Below, in pieces: positions 37,950-47,870 of a stretch of 64,000 nucleotides of DNA. The stretch comes from G963663495 sp963663495 (GTDB taxonomy: Bacteria; Bacteroidota; Rhodothermia; Rhodothermales; Bin80), in NCBI GenBank assembly GCA_963663495.1, contig OY760427.1:1798001-1862000 (forward strand), given 5' to 3'. The first letter of the stretch is position 1; each line of letters begins with the position of its first letter. The position numbers and the translations under genes were made by a program. The notes under the pieces are model-generated. The model was not told the DNA's origin. It ran no database searches and saw nothing but the letters and a program-made list of their open reading frames with translations.

Positions 37950-38044
37950 CTTTTAATCGCAGCAGCAAACCGTATTATCCCAAAGTGGTATATTTGGTCC
38001 GGTGGTTTCAGATCGCATTCACTACCGGGAAATTCAACTTATTT

Positions 38045-40087
38045 ATGAAAATTTATACCAGAATAACTTTCGGCTTTATTGTTGCCGGGTTGCTAGCCGG
38101 TTCTGCGGTCGCGCAGGAAGCGCGCACAGTGACTCTAATGCTGAATACGGCGACTAATCCTGACACGACCAGTGTGACAGACAATATCCAGGTTCGTGGA
38201 GCGGTAAAGGGTGTAGCTCCTGTGACGCTCTTTGACGACAACGTGATCGGGTGGGACGATGCCAGCACTTTGCGTCCCGAGAATTTGGGGGGCGATTACT
38301 GGCGCTTGCAGTTTCAGATTGCGGACACTACAGAATTGACGTTCAAGTTTTTCTCCTCGCAGACCCAGAATAATGGGGGTAATGGATGGGAAGCGGATCC
38401 GAACCCCGTGATTCCCCCCGGAACAGGAGATACCACACTTGCGCTCCACTACTTCGAGTCGCAGAGCGAGTGGCATGGAATGTCGGGAGACCGTGGAGAC
38501 TACGACTGGCGCCCGTTTGAGTCCAAGGCAGATAGCGTTGGGGTGTGGTTCCGCGTCGCCATGTTTGGCATGGAGGCAGAGACAGACGGCTACAATGCTG
38601 CGCTAGGTACGACGATGCAGATGATCGGTCTTCGCGGTGATGACATGGCTATGGCCGGGCCCTTGGACTGGGGTTCATCCATTGCTCTGTCGCGGGAGTC
38701 TTCATCCGAAAACAGTGCGGGCTATAACATGTACTCCGGCATAGCGTATTTCGCCGAGGAGTTGGTGGGTATGGAGCAGAACTATAAGTTTGTAATGGAG
38801 AATCTGGAGGCAGATGTGCCCGTTATCGGTTGGGAAGATGGGAATTTGGAAGGCAATCGCAACTTCGTCATTCCCGCGCAGGATACGACCCTTCATTGGG
38901 TCTTCTATGGCGATACTGCGCCTAGCACGATAGATCCTGTAACGAGCAACATAGTCTTCGGTGTGGACTTAACACCGTTCGAAACCATCGGGCTGTTCGA
39001 CCGAGCGCGAGGCGACACGCTTTGGGTTCTTGGCGGCTTCAACTCGTGGCAGGACTGCATAACAGAGACCCCGGACAGATGCCTGATGGAGAAGGAGCCG
39101 GGTGGCACCGTTTTTAGTGCGGCGGTGCCCATTATGGCGCTGCCCGGCACAGAGCAATCGTACAAATATTTCTTTGACTTCGACGATATAGCCTTTGAGG
39201 AAGCGTTTGGGCAGGCTCCACCGAGCGGGTGGGAAGAAGGCCATTTGACCGGCATCAACCGGCGATTCGCGTTTGAAGCGAGCGAGCAGCAGGTGTTGCA
39301 GCTTTCGTACTTCAATGATGTGACTCCAGATAATGTATTAGAGCCCGGGACTTCGATTGGCGTGGCGTTTTCGGTGGATATGGCGAATGCGCTTGCTAAT
39401 GATGCACAGCCGTTCGATGCCTCATTGGATACGGTGTCAATACACTTGGGTGATCCGATTTGGGCGCATACCCAGGGTGTTGATGGCACGGATCATGATA
39501 TACCCCTGATAAAGGTCCTACAGTTGACGGATGAGGACGGGGATGGCGTGTATCAAGGGCAGACTGTCGTTGGAGGGCCATCCTACAACATTCTGACATT
39601 CAGGTTTATGTACGGTCGGGACGGTACGTACGTGCAGGAGTCAGGTAGCGATACCAATGCTCCGGGCCGTAACCGGGTGTATTTTTTGCCAAAGAACGCC
39701 GATGGTTCATGGCCGTCGTCAGTACAGCTTGACGAGGTATCTTTCAAGGTTGAGCCGGGTCCGCTGCCCTACGATACGAATCCGTTTATCACGTCCGTAG
39801 AAGAGGTCGCAGGCGAGATACCGGATGAAATATGGTTGGGATCCAACTATCCCAACCCCTTTAATCCCACTACCACTTTTGAGTATGCATTGGGTACCAC
39901 CTCTCCCGTGACTGTGCGTGTGTTTGACACACTTGGGCGCTTGGTGGCAACCCTGGTGGACGGTGTTCAGCAGGCTGCGACGTATCAGGTTACATTTGAT
40001 GCCTCCCGGCTATCAAGTGGCGTGTACTTTTATCGGCTGGAGACTCCCACACGCTCGTTGGTTCAGCAGATGCTGCTGTTAAAGTAG
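38045..40087 (+). CDS. Secreted beta-rich protein with T9SS sorting domain, probably glycan-related
   Basis: 680 aa from ATG 38045 (MKIYTRITFGFIVAGLLAGSAVAQ, a good signal peptide; the frame extends 40 codons upstream into transposon DNA, so I reject the longer start). Three to four beta-sandwich-like repeats carry WRLQFQIAD, YKFVMENLE, YKYFFDFDD and FRFMYGRDG motifs preceded by GWEEG/GWEDG turns, similar to starch-binding CBM folds. The C-terminal YPNPFNPTTTFEYALG…VYFYRLET is a T9SS sorting domain. The next gene is a GH13 enzyme, supporting a polysaccharide-binding role. The tnpB element lies 95 bp upstream. Confidence 0.72.
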   Translation: MKIYTRITFGFIVAGLLAGSAVAQEARTVTLMLNTATNPDTTSVTDNIQVRGAVKGVAPVTLFDDNVIGWDDASTLRPENLGGDYWRLQFQIADTTELTFKFFSSQTQNNGGNGWEADPNPVIPPGTGDTTLALHYFESQSEWHGMSGDRGDYDWRPFESKADSVGVWFRVAMFGMEAETDGYNAALGTTMQMIGLRGDDMAMAGPLDWGSSIALSRESSSENSAGYNMYSGIAYFAEELVGMEQNYKFVMENLEADVPVIGWEDGNLEGNRNFVIPAQDTTLHWVFYGDTAPSTIDPVTSNIVFGVDLTPFETIGLFDRARGDTLWVLGGFNSWQDCITETPDRCLMEKEPGGTVFSAAVPIMALPGTEQSYKYFFDFDDIAFEEAFGQAPPSGWEEGHLTGINRRFAFEASEQQVLQLSYFNDVTPDNVLEPGTSIGVAFSVDMANALANDAQPFDASLDTVSIHLGDPIWAHTQGVDGTDHDIPLIKVLQLTDEDGDGVYQGQTVVGGPSYNILTFRFMYGRDGTYVQESGSDTNAPGRNRVYFLPKNADGSWPSSVQLDEVSFKVEPGPLPYDTNPFITSVEEVAGEIPDEIWLGSNYPNPFNPTTTFEYALGTTSPVTVRVFDTLGRLVATLVDGVQQAATYQVTFDASRLSSGVYFYRLETPTRSLVQQMLLLK

Positions 40088-40130
40088 AAGGCTGGCAGGC
40101 GCCTGCCGGGATCGTCGAATGATGCACGAA

Positions 40131-40170
40131 GGGCCGACAGGGAGTTGATTTCCTGTCGGCCCTTTTGTTG
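40131..40170 (+). terminator. Rho-independent terminator between 38045 and 40182 genes
   Basis: Perfect 11-bp stem GGGCCGACAGG / CCTGTCGGCCC followed by TTTTGTTGTT, 43 bp after the stop and 12 bp before the next ATG. Very close to the next gene, so it may act as an attenuator. Confidence 0.85.
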
Positions 40171-40181
40171 TTCCTACGTAT

Positions 40182-43043
40182 ATGGATCGAGCTTGGGTAT
40201 CTGCGGTAGTCTTGGCACTTGTGCTTCCGTGCACGAGTGTTTCACAGCCGTTGCAGGTTACGTTCAGGTGGAGTCCTGAAGGCAATGCGGTGGGCGCTTT
40301 TCTGCCGGGTGAGTTCAATGGTTGGGGCCCGAACATCGGCGGGTTCATCGCGCCGGGGGCCGTTTCTGCTATGACGTACGACGCTGACATGGATCAGTGG
40401 CTGTACTCGGCACCATTAATGGTGGGGGAGACCTTTCAGTACAAGGTTCACCTGCACTACAGTGCCGATGGTAGTGAGTATGCCTGGATATCGGACCCTC
40501 TGAACGACCGGGTGAACCCGGCAGACAACAACAACTCGGTTGTTACTATCACCGACCCGATGGTTTTTCAGTTAGCCCCACGCACGGGTATGAATGGGCA
40601 GATTCGGGAGGTGCTGGCTGGAGTTTTCAGTTCGGCGCCCATTTCATCCATAACGCTTGAGATAAATGGCGAAGCTATGGATGGGATGCCGTTCCTGAGC
40701 AGCTCGGGAGTGTTTCGCTATGCGTTCCCGGAAGCAGCCGCGTGCTCAGCCCATCTGCGCCTGACGGCTGTTACAACATCGGGGAGATCGGTGGTTGCAG
40801 AGGTGGGGCAGCGGCCTCCGCAAGTGGTTGACAGGCCGCGTCCTGCGGGTGTTGTGGACGGCGTAACGTTCGATAACGCCGCACCCACAAGTGCAACATT
40901 ATCCCTTTACGCTCCGGGGAAGTGTTTTGTGCATGCGATTGGAGACTTCAACGATTGGCAACCGGGCGAAGACTACCTGATGTACCGCGACGCAGTCAGC
41001 CCCGACAGTGTGCATTGGTGGCTTACTGTGGAGGGGCTCACCGGAGAGACGGCTTATCAGTATCTGATTGATGGGCAGCTCCGTATTGCTGATCCGTTTT
41101 CCAGGAAACTCCTGGACCCGGTTCATGATCAGCACATTACTGCAGCGACCTACCCGGACCTGATGCCCTATCCGCACGGCATGACTCAGGGAATGGTTTC
41201 GGTGATTATGCCCCCGCGAGAGCCGTTTATCTGGACCCCTTTTGAGCCTGTGACGCAGGGGGAGCTGGTGATTTACGAGCTTCTCATCCGGGACTTCCTG
41301 GGTAAGCATGACTTCAGTACGCTGTCCGATACCTTGGGATATTTGGAGCGACTGGGAATCAATGCTATTGAGCTGATGCCAGTGGCGGAGTTCGGGGGCA
41401 ATCTGAATTGGGGTTACCAGCCTCAATTTCCTTTGGCAGTGGACAAGTATTACGGTCCGGCGGAAGACTTGAAGCGTTTTGTGGATGAGGCGCACAAGCG
41501 GGGCATAGCCGTTATCCTTGATGTGGTATACAACCATGTGGACCTGCCTTCGCCGCTCATCACGCTTTATGGAGCCACGGACGAGAATCCGTGGATCAAC
41601 GTGCCTGCGCGCCACCCCTACAACGTATTCTTCGATATAAACCACGAAGATTCTTTTATCCGGGAGTGGCTGCATCGCGCAAATGCGTACTGGTTGACCG
41701 AGTTCAATGTTGACGGCTTTCGGTTTGACCTGTCCAAGGGGTTCACACAGGTAGATACCAGAGATGATGCGGGAAGATGGGGGGCGTACGATGTATCCCG
41801 TGTGGCTATTCTTAAGGACATGGCCGCCCGGATATGGTTTGTGAATCCAGAGGCCTACGTCATTTTGGAGCATTTTGCTGCCGATCGTGAGGAGCGCGAG
41901 CTGGCTGGCTTCGGGATGGATCGCGGATTGCCCGGAATGATGGTGTGGAATAACGTTCACCAGCCTTACGGTGAGGCGGTGATGGGTTACCATATTGGGG
42001 GCAAGAGTGATTTATCGCGAAGCTACTTCGGAGCGGGGGGGCGTGGATGGTCCCATCCCCACACGATATCGTATATGGAGAGTCACGACGAACAGTGGCT
42101 GATGTACCAAATCCGTAGATATGGTGCATGTGAGCGTGCATCGTTTGGGGGCAGTTTCTGTGACCCCGGTAGGGATGATAACTTCGGTACGTACAATACG
42201 CGGCATCTTGGCACGGCACTGGAGCGTATGAAGCTTGCCGGTGTCTTCTTCTTTCTGTTGCCGGGGCCGCGCATGATGTGGCAGTTCGGTGAGCTTGGGT
42301 ATGGTTACGGGGATCGTGGTGAGCAGTGTTTGCGTCCGAGCCGGTGCCCTCCGACAGCGCCGGAGCGCACCGGCTCCAAGCCAATTCGGTGGGACTACCG
42401 TAATGATCCGCTGCGGGCCAGGCTCTACGATTTTTACGGCGCAATCCTCGGTCTCCGACATGATCAAGCAGTCTTCAGGGATCCAACGACGGATGTCACC
42501 TTGCAGGTTAAGAGCAGTGTTAAGAGCTTTGTGCTGCGCCGTGGGGGCACGGAGGTAAGGGTTGTGGGAAACTTTGATATTGAGGCTCAGCCCAATCCTA
42601 TTGCGTTAGCCGAGGGGAATGGGTATTGGTACGAGTACGTTTCAGGCGATTCGCTGCGTTCATCGGGTGCGCTTCCAGAGCTTGCTCCTGGCGAGTATCG
42701 CATATATTCCAACGTACGTATGGGTGCTGCGCCGGACGGTGTGGTATCGGTTGGTTATAGTGCCGAAGTTGAGATTGCGTCCATTCCGACGGCAGTGGAA
42801 GTGTATCCGAATCCCTTCCTTAACGAAGTGCGCTTTGAGGCCACCGTGCCGGTGGGCATGTCGGTCAAGCTTGAGATTTATGATATGGTGGGCCGGCGGG
42901 TAGCACTGTTGGTGGATCGGTATGTCCAAGCGGGTCGGCATCGCTGGTTGTTTGCGCCGGATGGGTACCCGGCAGGCGCCTACATCTACCGGATGCGTGC
43001 TGCGGATCGTGTCACAGGCGGCACGTTGACGCTCATGCAATGA
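40182..43043 (+). CDS. GH13 alpha-amylase-family enzyme, secreted, with T9SS sorting domain
   Basis: 953 aa. Signal peptide (to SVSQ), then two CBM48/E-set-type domains (VGAFLPGEFNGWGP near 40; CFVHAIGDFNDWQPGEDY near 246). The catalytic barrel shows all four GH13 regions: DVVYNH (~447), GFRFDLSKG with the nucleophile Asp (~515), YVILEHFA with the acid/base Glu (~559), and YMESHDEQ (~632). The order and domain makeup resemble glycogen/starch branching or pullulanase-type enzymes; exact activity cannot be assigned. The C-terminus (VYPNPFLNEVRFE…) is a sorting domain, so it acts outside the cell. The stop overlaps the start of the next gene by 4 bp. Confidence 0.88.
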   Translation: MDRAWVSAVVLALVLPCTSVSQPLQVTFRWSPEGNAVGAFLPGEFNGWGPNIGGFIAPGAVSAMTYDADMDQWLYSAPLMVGETFQYKVHLHYSADGSEYAWISDPLNDRVNPADNNNSVVTITDPMVFQLAPRTGMNGQIREVLAGVFSSAPISSITLEINGEAMDGMPFLSSSGVFRYAFPEAAACSAHLRLTAVTTSGRSVVAEVGQRPPQVVDRPRPAGVVDGVTFDNAAPTSATLSLYAPGKCFVHAIGDFNDWQPGEDYLMYRDAVSPDSVHWWLTVEGLTGETAYQYLIDGQLRIADPFSRKLLDPVHDQHITAATYPDLMPYPHGMTQGMVSVIMPPREPFIWTPFEPVTQGELVIYELLIRDFLGKHDFSTLSDTLGYLERLGINAIELMPVAEFGGNLNWGYQPQFPLAVDKYYGPAEDLKRFVDEAHKRGIAVILDVVYNHVDLPSPLITLYGATDENPWINVPARHPYNVFFDINHEDSFIREWLHRANAYWLTEFNVDGFRFDLSKGFTQVDTRDDAGRWGAYDVSRVAILKDMAARIWFVNPEAYVILEHFAADREERELAGFGMDRGLPGMMVWNNVHQPYGEAVMGYHIGGKSDLSRSYFGAGGRGWSHPHTISYMESHDEQWLMYQIRRYGACERASFGGSFCDPGRDDNFGTYNTRHLGTALERMKLAGVFFFLLPGPRMMWQFGELGYGYGDRGEQCLRPSRCPPTAPERTGSKPIRWDYRNDPLRARLYDFYGAILGLRHDQAVFRDPTTDVTLQVKSSVKSFVLRRGGTEVRVVGNFDIEAQPNPIALAEGNGYWYEYVSGDSLRSSGALPELAPGEYRIYSNVRMGAAPDGVVSVGYSAEVEIASIPTAVEVYPNPFLNEVRFEATVPVGMSVKLEIYDMVGRRVALLVDRYVQAGRHRWLFAPDGYPAGAYIYRMRAADRVTGGTLTLMQ

Positions 43044-44187
43044 GGGATCGGCGCCGCGACTTTTCGGCGCTGTCGGCGGGGCGGCGCTGGATCTTCATGG
43101 TGCTTACGGGGCTCACACCTGTCGCGATCCTGGCACTGCTTGAGCTGGGTCTGCGTATGGCAGGTTACGGGAGCGGATATCCACTGTTTGTGCCTATTAA
43201 GGAGGCTCAGCAGTACCTTGTTATGAATACCGAGATGGCGCGGCGGTATTTTCGGCGGACACCTCGCTCTCCGACAGGGCTGCACGATGTCTTCCTGGCC
43301 CAGAAGGATAGTAGCACCTACCGCATCTTTGTGCAAGGGGGTTCTTCTGCAGCGGGGTACCCGTACTATTATGGCGGAGCATTCAGCCGCATGTTAGAGC
43401 AGCGGCTCCAACAGACCTATCCTGCGCGGAATGTGGAGGTGGTAAACACGGCGGTGGCCGCGGTGAATTCGCACGCGTTGCTGGACAGGGTAGGCGAGAT
43501 CCTTCAGCACCAACCCGATGCCGTTCTGCTCTATGTTGGGCACAATGAGTACTACGGAGCCTTGGGAGTGGCATCAACGGAGTCCTTCGGTCGTAGTAGG
43601 CGCGTTGTTCAACTGTATCTGCGGTTGGAGCGCTTGCGGTTGGTTCAGGCGCTTGCAAGTCTGCTGCAGGGTGCGCCCACCATGCCAGCGGAAGCGGACT
43701 CTCGCACGCTGATGGAGCGTATGGTGGGTCAGCAGCGGATTGTGTACGGGTCGGCCCGGTATCGGCAAGGACTGTCGCAATTCAGGGGTAACCTACGTGC
43801 TATTCTGAGGCGCTATGAGGCTAAGGGTGTAGCTGTATTTGTGGCAACAGTGGCGTGTAATGAGCGTGGACACGCGCCGTTTATTGGTGGTCCCAGCCAA
43901 GGGGAAAGCGCGTGGGATGTGCAAATGGAGCTGGCAGCCGAGCTTGTCCGCCGAGGCGACACAGACGAAGCACTTGAGGTTGTTGAAGAGTCTTTGGGCG
44001 TTGAGCCGCTTGCTGCGACGGGCCATTTTATTCGCGCACAGATTCTTGAACGGGCTGGCCACTTGGAGGACGCGAGAAGGGCATATGTGGGCGGCGTGCC
44101 ATTCCTTGTTGGCTGAAAAAGTGATTATTGGTTCGGTGTTGGCTTGGGTTTCCTAAGCCTTTTCACCATACGGATCCATGATCACTT

Positions 44188-45249
44188 ATGAGTTTATCAG
44201 ATGATTTATCGCAGCTCATTCAGGGGCTGCGTCATACCGGCGCGTCCGGTCGGCAGCTGCAATTTGACTTGTTGCGGCACCTCACCCAGTGTGTGCAGCA
44301 GTTGACGTCTAGTCTGGAAGAGGATGTTATGCTTCCGTCGGATAATGCGGCTCCAGACGGCACTGGGGAGCAGTTGGCAGAAGCACCTTCCGAGGAGGAA
44401 AATAGCGTCCGTGCTCCGGAGTCTCTGGAGTCTCCGGGAGGCTTGGCATTGGGGTACGATGATGATGCTGCGGCGTGCGAGCAGGCGCGGCAGGTGTTTG
44501 ATACGCGCCCGTTGTGTGAAGAAGAGCACGTAATCCTTTGGCTTGATGCCATGGAAGTGTGGGGGCGACCCATAGTCGTGTGCATGGCCGCTACCATTGA
44601 GGGTTATCGGCGCATTCTGGGCTTTGTGGAGGCTCCGTTGCACGATGCGGAGCGCGTGCAACACTTGTTACAAGGCTTGTTGGAGCGCGGTTTGTGCGCA
44701 GATCGGGGGCTCTTCTGCATCACTCCTGATGTGACCTCGCTGACCGGCGTACTGCAAGAGTGCTTGGGTACCGGTATGCAGCAGCAACACTGCCAGATGC
44801 ACAAGCGCACGCGTGTAGTGAGTTATCTGTCCGAGCAGGACGGGCGGCACATTCGGGGGGCGATCACGCGTGCTTTCGCCGTGCCGGATCCGAAGGTGGC
44901 GCATGCAGCGTTGATGCAGATCCATACGGACCTTTTGGTGTGTAACCGGTCTGCGGCCCGGTGGCTCTTGCGGGGTCTGGATAGGACGCTGACACTGCAC
45001 CGGACAGGACTGTATGAACAGTTGAGTCCGAGCCTTCGAAGTACTCGTTGTGTGGCCCATGTCTCCAAGAAGCTGGTGCGGCGACTACGCGATGTTCGCT
45101 TGTGGATGCCGCCAGACAAACGCCGTGCTTGTCTGGCGTTGTTGCTTCTTGAGATAGAGTCACACATGCGAAGATTGCCCCGCGCTGCGTATCTTCCAGC
45201 GATGCGATCAGCATTGTTTCCTTCCATCAATCAGACAAACGATAACTGA
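44188..45249 (+). CDS. Degenerate IS256 transposase paralogue, catalytically dead
   Basis: 353 aa. From about residue 113 it aligns through to the end with the neighbouring transposase: VILWLDAMEVWGR / ALLLDGKYFQGV, LLQGLLERGLCADRGL / LLQDLIDRGLRYDKGL, CQMHKRTRVVSYL / CTWHKRENVVSYI, TLTLHRTGLYEQL / TLTLHRLGVAEEL. The first Asp is kept (D120), the second is displaced by one residue (D181), and the catalytic Glu is Ala290. The N-terminal DNA-binding region is replaced by an acidic, low-complexity stretch (~40-100). The stop is 3 bp before the transposase ATG, so they are co-translated. A regulatory or structural subunit is plausible. Confidence 0.75.
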   Translation: MSLSDDLSQLIQGLRHTGASGRQLQFDLLRHLTQCVQQLTSSLEEDVMLPSDNAAPDGTGEQLAEAPSEEENSVRAPESLESPGGLALGYDDDAAACEQARQVFDTRPLCEEEHVILWLDAMEVWGRPIVVCMAATIEGYRRILGFVEAPLHDAERVQHLLQGLLERGLCADRGLFCITPDVTSLTGVLQECLGTGMQQQHCQMHKRTRVVSYLSEQDGRHIRGAITRAFAVPDPKVAHAALMQIHTDLLVCNRSAARWLLRGLDRTLTLHRTGLYEQLSPSLRSTRCVAHVSKKLVRRLRDVRLWMPPDKRRACLALLLLEIESHMRRLPRAAYLPAMRSALFPSINQTNDN

Positions 45250-45252
45250 CCT

Positions 45253-46491
45253 ATGTCCAAAGATGTCATGCAGATAGAAAACCCCGGCACACTACCGGAG
45301 GGTCTCCAGAAGATACTAGACACGGGGATTGATTCCCTGAAGCTGTTAGTAGAGCATCTTGGCACGATGCAACTGGCGTTTTTTCTTGCGGTCATGGAAG
45401 CCGAGGTAAAGTCTCTCTGCGGTGTGCGCAGAAAGCGCGACAACAATAAGCAGCACAAGGGGCGGTACGAGCGGTGGGGGAGCAGACCGGGCTCTATCAT
45501 GATTGGAGATGAGCGGGTAAAGGTGAGTGTGCCGCGTGTACAGGACCGGGTGAAGGGTAAAGCGCGTCCTCTGGAGACCTACAAATTGTTGCACAAGCCG
45601 AATCCGAATATGGTGAAGCGTATCGCCCGGAAAATTGTGTATGGTATTAGCCAGCGGAACTACAAGAAGGTGGCAACGGAGTTTGTTGGCAGTTTTGGAT
45701 TGAGCGCTTCCTCAATCAGTCGCAAGTACAAGAGTTACAGTGCACAGGTATTGAAGGAGCAGGAGGAGCGTAATCTGGCGGAGAACACGTTTGTAGCGTT
45801 GCTGCTGGACGGCAAGTACTTTCAGGGGGTGCAGGTATTGATTTGTGTAGGGATTACGGATAAGGGCGAGAAGATAGTAGTAGGGATGGTGGAGACGGCG
45901 ACAGAGAACGCCGAGGCGGTACAAGGGCTGCTGCAGGATTTGATTGATCGCGGGCTGCGGTATGATAAGGGGCTTTTGGTCATCTTAGATGGTTCCAAAG
46001 GGCTCCGGAAGGCGGTGAAAGCGGTATTTGGTGATAAGGCACAGGTACAGCGGTGTACTTGGCATAAGCGAGAGAATGTGGTGAGTTACATTGAGAAAGA
46101 GGACGAAAAGGTGCGGGTTCGGGGGGAGTTGCAGCAGGCGTACGACGAGCCGAATTACGACAAGGCAAAGGAGGCGCTTCTGAGCATAAAAAAGGGGTTG
46201 AAGGAGTCCCATCCCAAGGCATCGAACAGCTTGTCTGAGGGGTTGGAAGAGACTTTGACGCTCCATAGACTGGGGGTGGCGGAGGAACTGGGACGCAGTT
46301 TGCAGACCAATAACATCATGGAGAACCTGAACAGTTTGATTGCTCAACGATGCCGGAATGTCGCGCGTTGGATGAATTCGAGTCAACGTCAACGATGGGC
46401 AGCCATGGCCAATAGGGAGTCGGAGACATGGAGCATGAAGATCCTACCCTGTGCAGACCACCTGCCGGAACTACAAGCAGTTCTACTGTAG
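45253..46491 (+). CDS. IS256-family transposase
   Basis: 412 aa Mutator-like DDE enzyme. D186 (ALLLDGKYF), D246 (VILDGSKGL) and E357 (NNIMENLNSL) form the triad; C268-x2-H271 (CTWHKR) is the conserved C/H motif between them. N-terminal region VSVPRVQDRVKGKARPLETY and the helix KYKSYSAQVLKEQEERNL are typical. Full length, no disruption. It would cut and paste the 44090-48006 element. Confidence 0.93.
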   Translation: MSKDVMQIENPGTLPEGLQKILDTGIDSLKLLVEHLGTMQLAFFLAVMEAEVKSLCGVRRKRDNNKQHKGRYERWGSRPGSIMIGDERVKVSVPRVQDRVKGKARPLETYKLLHKPNPNMVKRIARKIVYGISQRNYKKVATEFVGSFGLSASSISRKYKSYSAQVLKEQEERNLAENTFVALLLDGKYFQGVQVLICVGITDKGEKIVVGMVETATENAEAVQGLLQDLIDRGLRYDKGLLVILDGSKGLRKAVKAVFGDKAQVQRCTWHKRENVVSYIEKEDEKVRVRGELQQAYDEPNYDKAKEALLSIKKGLKESHPKASNSLSEGLEETLTLHRLGVAEELGRSLQTNNIMENLNSLIAQRCRNVARWMNSSQRQRWAAMANRESETWSMKILPCADHLPELQAVLL

Positions 46492-47870
46492 AAGCGTGTA
46501 CAGTACCACGATGCGTGCGATAATGGGGGCAGGATCGTGCTGTGTGACGGGTTCGGCTGCCACTTAGGGGGTAACAGCGCTATAGAGGCGTAGTGTAAGG
46601 CCTCCGTAGACGATGTAACGTGTCACTTCGCGATAAGCGGAGCAGGCGGAGATGTATCTGGAGGGCACGCATGTCCCCGCCAAAGCCGTATCGGAGGGCC
46701 CAGAAGGGCTCTCATCAGACGGTAAGCGGGCTAAATGGGGTCCAAATGTGCCGAAAACATGCCAACGAGGCGGTAGATCACGCGTACGGTGATCTATCCG
46801 GCCAATAAGGAGCCTACGGCTGTGCGCGGAGGGGTAGTCATCAAGGGAGCCAAGGCGAATGTGAAAAGACTACCCTGTACCAGGAAGGTGTCGTAATTAT
46901 CATCAGCATTATTGCAGCGCGTACGATCCATAAGTGCTTGCCGGAACATGAGTTCGGTCGTGGTACGATGCGTGCGGAATTGGAGGGTGCATCGTAGCGT
47001 GGTTGGTAGGATTGACGGGTTTACGTTGCTACATACACGCGTGGCTGTCCACGATGCCTGCAGATGGCACGTTTGAAGCCGCTACCACGGTGTGCATGCG
47101 TGCAAAAGGGCTCATATAGGCTGTTCAGTAAGGAAAAACGTGCCTGAATCTGCCTGCAACACGCCAACGAGGCCGTAAATCATGCGTGCAGGTCAATTAG
47201 TGAGGTGGAGTCGTTAAGCAGGACAATATTATCCTGGACAAACCACCGAAGCTGTAAGCAGCTCTACTGTAGAAACGCGTACAGCACCGCAGCGATAGTA
47301 TATGCTGAAAGATGGATACGGTCGTGCAATGCCACGGTGCGTGCGATAATGGGTGCTGGATCGTGCTATGTGACAGGTTCGGCCGCCAATTAGGGGGTAA
47401 TAGCGCTATAGAGGCGCGGTGTAAGGCCTCTGTAGACGATGTAACGCGTCACTCGCCATGAGCGGAGGACACGCATGCCCCAGCCAAAGCCGTATCGGAG
47501 CGCCCAAAAGGGCTGTTCTCAGATGTTCACCGGACTGAATAGCACCCAAAACCGCCGAAAACGCGCCAACGAGGCCGTAAATCACGCGTACCGTGATCAG
47601 TCCTGCCAATAAGACTGCCTACTGCCGGAACAGGAGTTCGATCGTGGTACGATGCGTGCGGTATTGGATGATAGGATTGGCGCGTTTAGGTCGTTACACC
47701 CGCGTGGAAGGTTAGCATACCTGCAGATGGTACGCATGAATCCGCTACCGCGGTGTCAGCGCGTGCAAAAAGGGCTCATATAGGCTGTTCAGTAAGGAGA
47801 AACGCGCCTGAATCTGCCTGCAACACGGCAACGACACCGTAAATCACGCGGCAGATACTTGCGGGCTTGA
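46438..47870 (+). repeat. Two ~0.65-0.8 kb diverged tandem repeats, non-coding
   Basis: Unit A (~46438-47235) begins inside the last 18 codons of the transposase (…AGCAGTTCTACTGTAG); unit B (~47230-47870) repeats that boundary at 47255-47273. Shared landmarks: GTGCGATAATGGG (46515, 47341), GGTAACAGCGCTATAGAGGC-like (46570, 47396) and CTCATATAGGCTGTTCAGTA (47111, 47776). Changing offsets (780, 826, 665) show indels. A motif CCAACGAGGC-GTA-ATCACGCG occurs four times, twice followed by the complementary GTGAT. No frame is conserved between units. Confidence 0.75.

Noticed and set aside
37925..38044. An upstream in-frame start for the 38045 gene
   Set aside because: The added 40 codons overlap the transposon end and its target duplication and push the signal peptide inside the protein.
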